A stretch of DNA of 25,596 nucleotides from the NCBI GenBank assembly GCA_934408705.1, contig CAKRVL010000030.1, positions 1-25,596 on the forward strand, read 5' to 3'. A program made the translations under genes and the position numbers. Of this stretch, positions 1-7,436 are shown one piece after another (positions within the stretch are counted from its first letter, which is position 1; each line of letters begins with the position of its first letter). The notes beneath the pieces were generated by a model. That model had not been told where the DNA came from. It made no database searches and saw nothing but the letters and a program-made list of their open reading frames with translations. Source of the stretch: an uncultured Blautia sp. GTDB lineage: Bacteria; Bacillota; Clostridia; Lachnospirales; Lachnospiraceae.

Positions 1-1665
1 GCCAAGATACTTTCCAGAATGTTCCTGGCAGGAGCCAAGAACCTGGAAGCGAAGAAAGAATGGATCAACGAGCTGAATGTTTTTCCGGTTCCGGATGGAG
101 ATACGGGTACAAATATGACAATGACAATCATGTCAGCTGCATCTGAGGTAAGCAGCCTTACAGATCCTGACATGGAGACACTTGCCAAGGCTATTTCTTC
201 CGGTTCCCTGCGTGGAGCAAGAGGAAACTCAGGTGTTATCCTTTCCCAGCTTCTTAGAGGCTTTACTAAGGGAACTAAGGGACACGCCAAGATGGATGCG
301 GTTGTGATCGCAGCAGCTATGGAGAAAGGTGTGGAAACAGCATATAAGGCTGTTATGAAGCCGAAGGAAGGAACAATTCTTACCGTGGCCCGTGAAGCTG
401 CTGTGAAGGCTGCTGAGATTGCAGAGGAATCAGCGAATCTGGAGCTTTTCTTCCGTGCTGTTTTTGAGCATGCAGAGAAAACTCTTGCCCGTACACCAGA
501 GATGCTTCCGGTTCTGAAAGAAGCCGGAGTAGTAGATTCAGGGGGACAGGGACTTCTGGAGGTTTTCCGCGGAGCCTTTGACGGATATCTGGGTAAGGAG
601 ATCGACTATTCTGCATTTGAGAAGTCTGCACCGGCACCTTCTGTAACTAAGATTTCTCCACAGGCTGAGGCTGATATTAAATTTGGATATTGTACAGAGT
701 TTATTATTCTTCTGGATCAGCCACTTCCGGATGAAGAGGTTCATAGCTTTAAAGAATTCCTGATGTCTATTGGTGATTCAGTTGTTCTGGTAGCAGATGA
801 TGAGATCGTTAAAGTCCATGTACACACTAATCATCCGGGTGAGGCATTTGAGAAGGCGCTTACCTACGGTGCCCTTTCCCGTATGAAGATTGATAATATG
901 CGTGAGGAGCATCAGGAGAAGCTGATCAAGGATGCCCAGAAGCTTGCTAAGGAGCAGGAAGAGCAGGAGAAGAAGGATGCCCAGGCCAGAGCTGCCATGG
1001 AGCGTAAGAAATACGGCTTCATCAGTGTTTCCGTTGGAGAGGGACTTTCTGCACTGTTTAAAGAATTGAATGTAGATTACATTATTGAGGGCGGTCAGAC
1101 CATGAACCCAAGTACAGAGGACATGCTTAATGCCATTGATCGTGTAAATGCAGATACTATTTATATTTTCCCGAATAATAAGAATATTGTTCTCGCTGCA
1201 AATCAGGCCAGAGACCTTACTGAGGATAAGGAGATCGTAGTAGTTCCTACCAAGACTATTCCGCAGGGAATCACAGCATTGATCAGCTTCCAGCCGGAGA
1301 TGACAGGGGAAGAGAACCTGGAAAGCATGATGGAAGCTGTATCTATGGTTAAGACCGGACAGGTAACTTATGCAGTCCGCGATACCAGACTGGATGAGAA
1401 AGAGATCCATGAGGGTGATATCATGGGAATCGGTGATCACGGAATCCTTGCAGTAGGTAAAGGCCGTGAGAATGTTGCCAAAGAGATGGTGGCAGCTATG
1501 GTAGACGAGGATTCAGAAGTAATCAGTATTTATTATGGTGCTGATACTGATGAGGAGAATGCCCAGAAGCTTGCAGAAGAGTTGGAGGAAGAATATCCGG
1601 ACTGCGAAGTAGAGGTAAATATGGGCGGTCAGCCGATTTATTATTACATTATTTCTGTTGAATAA
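1..1665 (+). CDS. fakA: Fatty acid kinase catalytic subunit FakA-like (DAK phosphatase-fold/DegV-like), 5'-truncated by window edge
   Basis: The reading frame is open to base 1, and residues before the first ATG (base 19) fit the family N-terminus, so the true start lies upstream. The DhaL/Dak-type nucleotide-binding domain comes first, with the acidic metal-binding motif VFPVPDGDTGTNM near bases 80-118, the glycine-rich SLRGARGNSGVILSQ loop and the later DSGGQGL motif near base 540. A middle domain and a C-terminal DegV-like half follow, ending in PIYYYIISVE. In the family, FakA phosphorylates fatty acids bound to a FakB (DegV) carrier so that exogenous fatty acids enter phospholipid synthesis. 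FakB is not in this window. An asp23/yloU gene usually lies just upstream, which cannot be seen here. A good terminator follows within 20 bases of the stop, so this gene ends its transcript. The older name is YloV / DAK2-domain protein. Confidence 0.9.
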   Translation, partial: AKILSRMFLAGAKNLEAKKEWINELNVFPVPDGDTGTNMTMTIMSAASEVSSLTDPDMETLAKAISSGSLRGARGNSGVILSQLLRGFTKGTKGHAKMDAVVIAAAMEKGVETAYKAVMKPKEGTILTVAREAAVKAAEIAEESANLELFFRAVFEHAEKTLARTPEMLPVLKEAGVVDSGGQGLLEVFRGAFDGYLGKEIDYSAFEKSAPAPSVTKISPQAEADIKFGYCTEFIILLDQPLPDEEVHSFKEFLMSIGDSVVLVADDEIVKVHVHTNHPGEAFEKALTYGALSRMKIDNMREEHQEKLIKDAQKLAKEQEEQEKKDAQARAAMERKKYGFISVSVGEGLSALFKELNVDYIIEGGQTMNPSTEDMLNAIDRVNADTIYIFPNNKNIVLAANQARDLTEDKEIVVVPTKTIPQGITALISFQPEMTGEENLESMMEAVSMVKTGQVTYAVRDTRLDEKEIHEGDIMGIGDHGILAVGKGRENVAKEMVAAMVDEDSEVISIYYGADTDEENAQKLAEELEEEYPDCEVEVNMGGQPIYYYIISVE

Positions 1666-1681
1666 AGATAAAAGAGAAATT

Positions 1682-1708
1682 GGGACGGGAATTTTCCGTC
1701 CCTTTTTT
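1682..1708 (+). terminator. Intrinsic terminator between fakA-like gene and recG
   Basis: The arms gggacgg (1682-1688) and ccgtccc (1696-1702) are perfectly complementary, can extend two more pairs inward (one G-U), and are followed by six T (1703-1708). It lies 17 bases after the fakA stop and 20 bases before the recG GTG start. RecG expression must therefore come from read-through or from a promoter not recognised here. Confidence 0.85.
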
Positions 1709-1727
1709 CAGGAAAGAGAGGAAAAAA

Positions 1728-3782
1728 GTGTCAGCATTTCTTCGGGAGCTAAAAGGCGTAGGTGAGAAAACAGAAAAATTATTTCAGAAGCTGGGTATTA
1801 TCACAACAGATGATCTGCTTCATTATTATCCCAGAAATTACGATATATACAAATCACCGGAGGAAATCGGTTCTTTGAAGGAGAATTCAGTTGCTGCCAT
1901 CCGCGCCACGATCACCACGGGAGTTTATGCAAATAAGATTCGCAATCTTCAGGTGATTTCAGTTACTGTGGCTGATACTACAGGCAGGCTTCCGGTAGTA
2001 TGGTTTAATGCCCCCTATCTTAAAAGTACTTTGAAGAAAGGCAGCTGTTTTATCCTGCGGGGGAAGGTCTCCAGGAAAAAAGGACGCCTTGAGATGGAGC
2101 ATCCGGAAATTTTCACTCCTGCAGCTTATGATGAGATCCTTCACAGCATGCAGCCAATATATGGACTCACAGCAGGGCTTACGAATAAGCTGATCACTAA
2201 GCTGATGCATCAGGTTCTTGAGGGGCAGGGGCTACAGGCGGAATTCCTTCCGGATGAAATAAAAGAATTCTATCACCTTGCAGACGATAATTATGCCATT
2301 TCTGCTATTCATTTTCCGGCGAACATGCAGGAACTTCTTGTGGCAAGGAAACGCCTTGTATTTGATGAATTTCTGCTGTTTATCCTTGCTGTACAGATTC
2401 TGAAGGGTAAAACTGAAGAAGCACCCAATGCCTTTCCTATGAAGCCTGTATGGACTACAGAACAGATTATAGAAGGGCTTCCTTACAAGCTTACGAAGGC
2501 GCAGCTAAACGCCTGGCATGAGATTGAAAGAGACCTTTGCAGTCACACGCTTATGTCCAGACTAGTTCAGGGGGACGTTGGAAGTGGAAAAACCATTCTG
2601 GCTTTTCTGGCTATGCTTCTTACTGTAGAGAATGGCTATCAGGCGGCACTGATGGTGCCTACAGAGGTGCTTGCGAACCAGCATTTTGAAGCCTTTGTCA
2701 AATTAATGGAGGAGCAGGGAATCACCTCCTGCCGGGCTGTCCTTCTTACAGGCTCCACTACACAGAAGGAGAAAAAAAGGATTTATGGGGAGATCAGCTC
2801 CGGGGAAGCTAATGTGATCATCGGTACCCATGCACTGATCCAGGAGAAGGTAGTATACAAAAATCTGGGCCTTGTGATCACCGATGAGCAGCACCGCTTC
2901 GGAGTGAAGCAAAGAGAAGCGCTGACTACCAGGGGAAATGCGCCTCATGTGCTGGTTATGAGTGCTACCCCTATTCCCAGAACGTTGGCGATCATTGTAT
3001 ATGGCGATCTGGATATTTCCATTATTGATGAGCTTCCTGCTATGCGTCTTCCTATTAAGAATTGTGTGGTTGGCACATCCTACCGTCCAAAGGCATACAC
3101 CTTTATTGAAAGGCAGGTAAGAGAAGGCCGGCAGGCTTATGTGATCTGCCCTATGGTAGAGGAAAGCGAGGGAACGGACGGAGAAAATGTTACTGACTAT
3201 ACTGCACACCTGAAAGAGGTTTTTCCGGGAGATATTACAGTGGAAATGCTCCATGGAAAAATGAAGCCCAAGGAAAAAAATGCTATTATGGAGCGTTTTG
3301 CCAATGGCGAGATCCAGGTGCTGGTATCCACAACTGTAGTTGAGGTAGGAGTGAATGTGCCAAACGCTACAGTAATGATGGTGGAAAATGCAGAACGATT
3401 TGGACTTGCACAGCTTCACCAGCTGAGAGGCCGGGTTGGGCGTGGGGAATATCAGTCATACTGTATTTTTATGCATGGTAATGAAGATGAGGAAACTTCA
3501 AAGCGTCTGGAGATTCTGAATAAGTCTAACGATGGATTCTTTATTGCAGGAGAGGATCTGAAGCTTCGAGGTCCAGGTGATCTGTTCGGAATCCGTCAGA
3601 GCGGCCAGATGGAGTTTCGAATCGGGGATATTTATCAGGATGCAGATGTGTTAAAGGCTGCCAGCGATGCTGCCGGGGGAATCCTTGATCTGGACAGGGA
3701 GCTTATGCTTCCACAGCACGAAAAGCTGAGAGAAAGATTGAATTCTTATATGAAATATGACCTTGAAAATCTTGGCTTGTAG
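1728..3782 (+). CDS. recG: ATP-dependent DNA helicase RecG
   Basis: A 684-residue superfamily 2 helicase, the usual RecG length. It unwinds and reverses stalled replication forks and branch-migrates Holliday junctions. In order: an N-terminal helical region with a helix-hairpin-like stretch (LKGVGEKTEKLF), an OB-fold wedge domain (about 60-160), a helicase core with Walker A GDVGSGKT at about 282-289 and DEQH box at about 386-389, then SATPIPRTL, and motif VI QLRGRVGRG with the RecG-type C-terminus (GEDLKLRGPGDLFGIRQSG). I chose the GTG at 1728, preceded by the Shine-Dalgarno-like agagagg. An in-frame TTG at 1680 would extend the protein by 16 residues, but those codons are made of the fakA terminator hairpin, so it is unlikely. 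No clear terminator follows the stop. Confidence 0.95.
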   Translation: MSAFLRELKGVGEKTEKLFQKLGIITTDDLLHYYPRNYDIYKSPEEIGSLKENSVAAIRATITTGVYANKIRNLQVISVTVADTTGRLPVVWFNAPYLKSTLKKGSCFILRGKVSRKKGRLEMEHPEIFTPAAYDEILHSMQPIYGLTAGLTNKLITKLMHQVLEGQGLQAEFLPDEIKEFYHLADDNYAISAIHFPANMQELLVARKRLVFDEFLLFILAVQILKGKTEEAPNAFPMKPVWTTEQIIEGLPYKLTKAQLNAWHEIERDLCSHTLMSRLVQGDVGSGKTILAFLAMLLTVENGYQAALMVPTEVLANQHFEAFVKLMEEQGITSCRAVLLTGSTTQKEKKRIYGEISSGEANVIIGTHALIQEKVVYKNLGLVITDEQHRFGVKQREALTTRGNAPHVLVMSATPIPRTLAIIVYGDLDISIIDELPAMRLPIKNCVVGTSYRPKAYTFIERQVREGRQAYVICPMVEESEGTDGENVTDYTAHLKEVFPGDITVEMLHGKMKPKEKNAIMERFANGEIQVLVSTTVVEVGVNVPNATVMMVENAERFGLAQLHQLRGRVGRGEYQSYCIFMHGNEDEETSKRLEILNKSNDGFFIAGEDLKLRGPGDLFGIRQSGQMEFRIGDIYQDADVLKAASDAAGGILDLDRELMLPQHEKLRERLNSYMKYDLENLGL

Positions 3783-3977
3783 GGTTTTAATGGGGAATAG
3801 ATGACGAAAAAAATCCAAAAAACAAAAATGTTTTTGGTGATAACTGTGAAGAAAAACAAAAAATATCAGGAATTTGAGATTTGTACCCGGAGATTTGCTG
3901 AAATTGACAGGCTCCGTTTGTGAAATTTTACCTATGAATCCTTGGAAATTGCTTGTCAAGGGGAAAATTCCAAAAAC

Positions 3978-4006
3978 TTGCAAAAAAAACTGATTCGTAG
4001 TATTCT
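3978..4006 (+). promoter_or_regulatory. Sigma-A-type promoter of the DUF6465 gene
   Basis: TTGCAA (3978-3983), a 17-base spacer, then TATTCT (4001-4006). It sits about 50 bases upstream of the ATG at 4058, which has a near-perfect ribosome site, aaggagg, at about 4043-4049. The combination suggests strong independent expression. The rest of 3783-3977 is AT-rich and holds only a doubtful 40-codon reading frame. Confidence 0.7.
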
Positions 4007-4057
4007 ATCGTAGAAGCGAAATCGAAGAATATTTTCACCGTCAAGGAGGCTATTATA

Positions 4058-4579
4058 ATGGCTACAAAGAGAACTACAAAAAAGGCAGAGACAATGGCAG
4101 CCAAGAAGGCAGCTAAGAATGCAGCAGAGGTTAAGGCTACAGCTGCAGCAGAGGTAAAGACTGAGCCGGTTAAGGCTGAGGTTGTTAAGACACCTGTTGC
4201 TGAAACTGTGAAAGCAGTAGAAGAGACTGTAAAGGCTGCAGCAGAGACAGTTAAAGAGGCTGTTAAAGAAACTGCTAAGACTACCAAGGCAGCTGCTAAG
4301 TCTGCTACTAAGACTGCTGCTCCTAAGGCAGAGGCTAAGAAGCCTGCAAGAAGAACTACTAAGAAGGCAGCTGTTGTTGCTGAGGAAATTTTTGTTCAGT
4401 ACAATGGCAAAGAGTATACTACCAAGGATGTGGTAGCAAATATTAAAAAGGCCTGGATCGAGATGACCGGAAAGAAAGAAGAAGACATCCAGGATATCAA
4501 AGTTTACGTTAAACCAGAAGAGAATAAGGCATACTATGTAGTAAACGGTGAAGTAGAGGGACATTACGTAGAACTGTAA
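4058..4579 (+). CDS. DUF6465-family protein with histone H1-like Lys/Ala-rich tail
   Basis: 173 residues in two parts. Residues 1 to about 108 are low complexity: Lys, Ala, Glu, Thr and Val in short repeats such as VKAAAETVKEAVKET, ending in a basic stretch AKKPARRTTKKAA that resembles histone H1 tails and bacterial Hc1/HU-extension proteins. Residues about 110-173 form a compact domain (EEIFVQYNGKEYTTKDV ... GEVEGHYVEL) that I recognise as the C-terminal domain called DUF6465 in Lachnospiraceae; its biochemical role is unknown. The basic tail suggests nucleic-acid binding, but the alternating acidic residues also fit a coiled or amphipathic helix, so this is inference. No signal peptide or TM segment is seen. 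The gene has its own promoter, strong RBS and terminator, so it is monocistronic and probably well expressed. Confidence 0.85.
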   Translation: MATKRTTKKAETMAAKKAAKNAAEVKATAAAEVKTEPVKAEVVKTPVAETVKAVEETVKAAAETVKEAVKETAKTTKAAAKSATKTAAPKAEAKKPARRTTKKAAVVAEEIFVQYNGKEYTTKDVVANIKKAWIEMTGKKEEDIQDIKVYVKPEENKAYYVVNGEVEGHYVEL

Positions 4580-4597
4580 TTTTCCCTTATATAAGAA

Positions 4598-4638
4598 GCT
4601 TCGGGAACTGTTAAGATGGTTTCCCGGGGCTTTTTTTT
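4598..4638 (+). terminator. Intrinsic terminator after the DUF6465 gene
   Basis: gcttcgggaa (4598-4607) pairs with ttcccggggc (4621-4630), including two T-G wobbles, across a 13-base loop, and is followed by eight T (4631-4638). It lies 18 bases after the stop codon. Confidence 0.85.
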
Positions 4639-4654
4639 AACCAAATCAAGCATA

Positions 4655-4683
4655 TTTTATTGGAATCACCTATGGAATATACT
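4655..4683 (+). promoter_or_regulatory. Possible promoter for miaB
   Basis: A good -10 hexamer TATACT (4678-4683) has only a weak -35 partner, TTTTAT (4655-4660), at 17-base spacing. It lies just beyond the upstream terminator and about 90 bases before miaB, so some promoter is expected here. The exact -35 is uncertain. Confidence 0.4.
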
Positions 4684-4733
4684 AGACAAAATAGTGTAAA
4701 TAAGCTAAAATATTTAATACGAATGATTGGAAC

Positions 4734-4759
4734 AGCCCCGTGAATCAGGGGCTCTTCTT
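4734..4759 (+). promoter_or_regulatory. Small hairpin in the miaB leader
   Basis: agcccc (4734-4739) and ggggct (4748-4753) form a 6-bp GC-rich stem with an 8-base loop, followed by a short pyrimidine run (cttctt). It ends 16 bases before the miaB ATG. It could be a weak attenuator or a leader-stabilising hairpin. The T run is too poor to call it a terminator. Confidence 0.4.
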
Positions 4760-4775
4760 ATGAAAGGGAAAACAT

Positions 4776-6218
4776 ATGTTTAATGAGATTGATTTCAGTA
4801 AAATTGATATAAGTGTTACACCGCCTCAGGATGATACAGACCGTCAGTATTATTATATGGCCAAGCTGGCTGCTATGATAACCCTGAGAGAGCAGGAGCT
4901 GGGAAGACCAGTTACTTACTGTCTTCAGACCTTTGGCTGCCAGATGAATGAGAAGCAGTCTGAGGTTGTAGCAGGAATTATGGATGAGATTGGATTTAAG
5001 AGACAGGATACCGAGGATGCCGATGTTGTTATTTATAATACCTGTACAGTCCGTGAGAATGCCAATCTTAAGGTTTATGGACGTCTTGGCAAGCTGCATA
5101 GCCTGAAGAAATCCAACCCGGATATGAGGATCGTCCTGTTCGGCTGTATGATGCAGGAGAAGCAGGTTGTAGATAAGATCAGGAAGGACTATCCATTCGT
5201 CAACCTGGTATTTGGAACCCATAATATTTTTAAATTTGCAGAGCTTTTCTACGAGATGGAGAACAGCGACAGCCAGCTTATTGACATCTGGGAGGGCACA
5301 GATAAGATCGTGGAGGAGCTTCCTACAGAGCGCAGCTACTCCTTTAAATCCGGTGTGAATATTATGTTTGGCTGTAATAATTTCTGCAGCTATTGTATCG
5401 TGCCTTATGTAAGAGGCAGGGAGAGAAGCCGTGAGCCCGAGGCTATTGTGAAGGAGATAGAAGCACTTGTAGCTGATGGAGTTACGGAGGTTATGCTTCT
5501 TGGACAGAACGTAAATTCCTACGGAAAGACGTTGAAGGAGCCTGTAACCTTTGCCCAGCTTCTGGAGAAGGTAGAGCAGATTGAAGGCCTGAAGAGAATT
5601 CGTTTTATGACCTCTCATCCTAAGGATCTTTCAGATGAGCTTATTGAATACATGAGCAAGAGTAAGAAGGTCTGCCATCATCTGCATCTTCCCATGCAGT
5701 CTGGAAGCAGTCGTATCCTGAAGATCATGAACCGTCGTTATGACAAGGAGAAATATCTTGATCTGGTTGCGAAGATCCGTAAGGCAGTTCCCGATATTTC
5801 CCTGACTACGGATATTATTGTAGGATTTCCGGGAGAGACAGAAGAGGATTTTCTGGAGACAATGGATGTAGTTGAGAAATCCTGCTTTGACACAGCATTC
5901 ACCTTTATCTATTCCAAGAGAAGCGGAACTCCTGCTGCTAAGATGGAGGATCAGGTTCCGGAGGATGTGGTGAAGGATCGTTTCGACCGTCTGCTGAAGC
6001 TGGTTCAGGATAAAGGCAGAGTGGTTTCCTCCAGATTCCAGGGCGAAGTTCAGGAGGTTCTGGTTGAGACTGAAAGTAAAGAAAAGGGTATTTTTACAGG
6101 AAGAACCCAGTATAATCTGCTGGTTCATTTCCAGGGTACACCAGACCTCCTTGGAAAATATGTAAATGTCCGTCTTGATACCTGCAAGGGCTTTTACTAT
6201 ATGGGAACATTAATATAA
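4776..6218 (+). CDS. miaB: tRNA-2-methylthio-N6-dimethylallyladenosine synthase MiaB
   Basis: 480 residues. A radical-SAM methylthiotransferase that converts i6A37 to ms2i6A37 in tRNAs reading UNN codons. The N-terminal UPF0004 domain carries the three cluster cysteines C55 (LQTFGCQMN), C90 (YNTCTVREN) and C124 (LFGCMMQEK). The radical-SAM triad is C200, C204, C207 (GCNNFCSYCIVPYVRGRERS). A C-terminal TRAM domain follows (about 412-478). The start is supported by aaaggg 7 bases upstream of ATG 4776, and the roughly 45-residue extension before the first cysteine motif is usual in Clostridia. Often mutS/mutL follow miaB in this group; here a diguanylate cyclase gene follows after 32 bases and could be co-transcribed. 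Confidence 0.95.
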   Translation: MFNEIDFSKIDISVTPPQDDTDRQYYYMAKLAAMITLREQELGRPVTYCLQTFGCQMNEKQSEVVAGIMDEIGFKRQDTEDADVVIYNTCTVRENANLKVYGRLGKLHSLKKSNPDMRIVLFGCMMQEKQVVDKIRKDYPFVNLVFGTHNIFKFAELFYEMENSDSQLIDIWEGTDKIVEELPTERSYSFKSGVNIMFGCNNFCSYCIVPYVRGRERSREPEAIVKEIEALVADGVTEVMLLGQNVNSYGKTLKEPVTFAQLLEKVEQIEGLKRIRFMTSHPKDLSDELIEYMSKSKKVCHHLHLPMQSGSSRILKIMNRRYDKEKYLDLVAKIRKAVPDISLTTDIIVGFPGETEEDFLETMDVVEKSCFDTAFTFIYSKRSGTPAAKMEDQVPEDVVKDRFDRLLKLVQDKGRVVSSRFQGEVQEVLVETESKEKGIFTGRTQYNLLVHFQGTPDLLGKYVNVRLDTCKGFYYMGTLI

Positions 6219-6250
6219 TTAATCACTGTCGGGGAAGGCGGCGTATTGTA

Positions 6251-7339
6251 ATGTTTGGAGGGCTTTGTCGTAAGTTTTGCTCCATATTAAAGAGAGAAGC
6301 GGCTCATGAGAATGAACCGCAGCGTATATTGTTTCTTCTCAGAATCATTCTGTTGATCCTGGGAATATATTTCCTGATCATTCCCGGGATCCTGTATATT
6401 CTGGGCTCGAAGATGGATGCAGGTGCAGGCTATATTTTTTGTGTACTTACAGCAGCAGCCTTTTATGCAACCTATCGTCTGCGGGTGCACACCTGTGTGC
6501 TTATAGGTGTCAGCCTGCAACTGGGCTGGATTGTGGCTTTTGTGGTTTTGTATGGCTGGGACTGTGGTATACAGCATCTGATGTTTGAGATGCTGGTGCT
6601 GGTATATTTTTCCATCTATAATTCTCTGGGATATAAGATTGGATATACTGTATTTTTGTTTGCAGTACGTTTTGGCCTGTTTTTATATTGCAGGGGAGAG
6701 GCATCTGTGCTGCAGCTGACAGAGCTGGGAACAGTTGTGTTGCAGATCATAAATACGATCCTTACTTTCATACTGATGGCTGTAGTCTGCAGCATGTTCA
6801 GCTCCAATGTGGAGTCTGTGGAGAAGAAGCTGGTGCTGTATAATGAACAGCTTAAGAAGCAGGCTGGTACAGATCCGCTTACAGGCCTGTGGAACCGTCG
6901 TCAGATGCTTGAGTTTATTACAGAGAAGCGCAGGAGGGAGCCTGAGATGGCTTTTACCCTGGGTATGGGCGATATTGACTTTTTTAAGAGAATCAATGAC
7001 AAGTGGGGACATGACTGCGGGGATGCAGTGCTGATGTGGCTTGCCAGAAGGATAAGTGAAGAGCTCCCAGACGGAGCCAGACTTTGCCGTTGGGGCGGAG
7101 AGGAGTTTATCTTCTTTTTTCCCAGAGAGAATGGGGATGAGATATGTCGTTTCCTTGACGGCCTTCGTATGAAGCTGGATAATTCTCCTTTTGACTGGAG
7201 GGGGGAATGGATTCCTATCACCATGACCTTTGGAGTGGAAGAGAATGATTTCCGTTCAGATATTGACACCCTTCTGAAAAATGTAGACAATAAATTGTAT
7301 ATTGGGAAAAAACAGGGAAGAGACTGTGTAATTTATTAA
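6251..7339 (+). CDS. Membrane-bound GGDEF diguanylate cyclase
   Basis: 362 residues. The N-terminal half has about six hydrophobic segments (first around 24-50, last around 160-185) and no recognised extracellular sensor domain. A short helical linker leads to a GGDEF domain (about 205-360). It has the expected DPLTGLWNRR start, the metal-binding GDIDFFKRINDKWGHDCGD, and an intact active-site loop GGEEF at 282-286, so it should make c-di-GMP from two GTP at the inner membrane face. The RxxD inhibitory site that normally sits five residues before the loop is not present, so classic product inhibition is not expected. It follows miaB by 32 bases with a purine-rich RBS region (ggggaagg). The transcript runs into a structured leader before the next GGDEF gene. 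Confidence 0.9.
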   Translation: MFGGLCRKFCSILKREAAHENEPQRILFLLRIILLILGIYFLIIPGILYILGSKMDAGAGYIFCVLTAAAFYATYRLRVHTCVLIGVSLQLGWIVAFVVLYGWDCGIQHLMFEMLVLVYFSIYNSLGYKIGYTVFLFAVRFGLFLYCRGEASVLQLTELGTVVLQIINTILTFILMAVVCSMFSSNVESVEKKLVLYNEQLKKQAGTDPLTGLWNRRQMLEFITEKRRREPEMAFTLGMGDIDFFKRINDKWGHDCGDAVLMWLARRISEELPDGARLCRWGGEEFIFFFPRENGDEICRFLDGLRMKLDNSPFDWRGEWIPITMTFGVEENDFRSDIDTLLKNVDNKLYIGKKQGRDCVIY

Positions 7340-7345
7340 GTGTCG

Positions 7346-7407
7346 CAACTGTCCAGGCGTTATATGAAGGAGAAGTCCTTCTATTTTGTCTGGACATTTT
7401 CCAGTTG
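7346..7407 (+). promoter_or_regulatory. Nested hairpin between two GGDEF genes (possible leaky terminator or processing site)
   Basis: An outer stem tgtccag (7350-7356) with ctggaca (7390-7396) encloses an inner stem gaagga (7366-7371) with tccttc (7376-7381) and a 4-base loop. caac (7346-7349) can also pair with gttg (7404-7407), leaving a bulge that contains the only T run (four T). That run is too short for a standard terminator. No GEMM-type c-di-GMP riboswitch core was recognised. It ends 30 bases before the next ATG. Confidence 0.5.
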
Positions 7408-7436
7408 TAGTTGATTTGCAGGAGAGTTGAACTTAT

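Noticed and set aside
3820..3840. Hairpin ccaaaaa / tttttgg after recG as terminator
   Set aside because: Almost only A-T pairs and no T run after it; too weak to call.
3801..3923. 40-codon + strand frame (starts MTKKIQKTKMFLV) after recG
   Set aside because: It has a purine run (gggga) only four bases upstream, no family resemblance and low complexity; AT-rich leader sequence is as likely. Not enough to annotate.
3928..4564. Long antisense reading frames opposite the DUF6465 gene
   Set aside because: They are the complement of a Lys/Ala-rich repetitive coding sequence, giving Leu/Ser/Cys or Ala/Ser/Thr runs; no RBS or domain, and they overlap the mapped promoter or terminator.
4758..5618. 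286-codon antisense frame opposite miaB
   Set aside because: MiaB motifs are complete on the + strand; the antisense frame lacks RBS, domain or promoter.
7340..7436. c-di-GMP riboswitch between the GGDEF genes
   Set aside because: Attractive by context, but I cannot find the conserved GEMM core or tetraloop-receptor sequence; only nested hairpins are seen.
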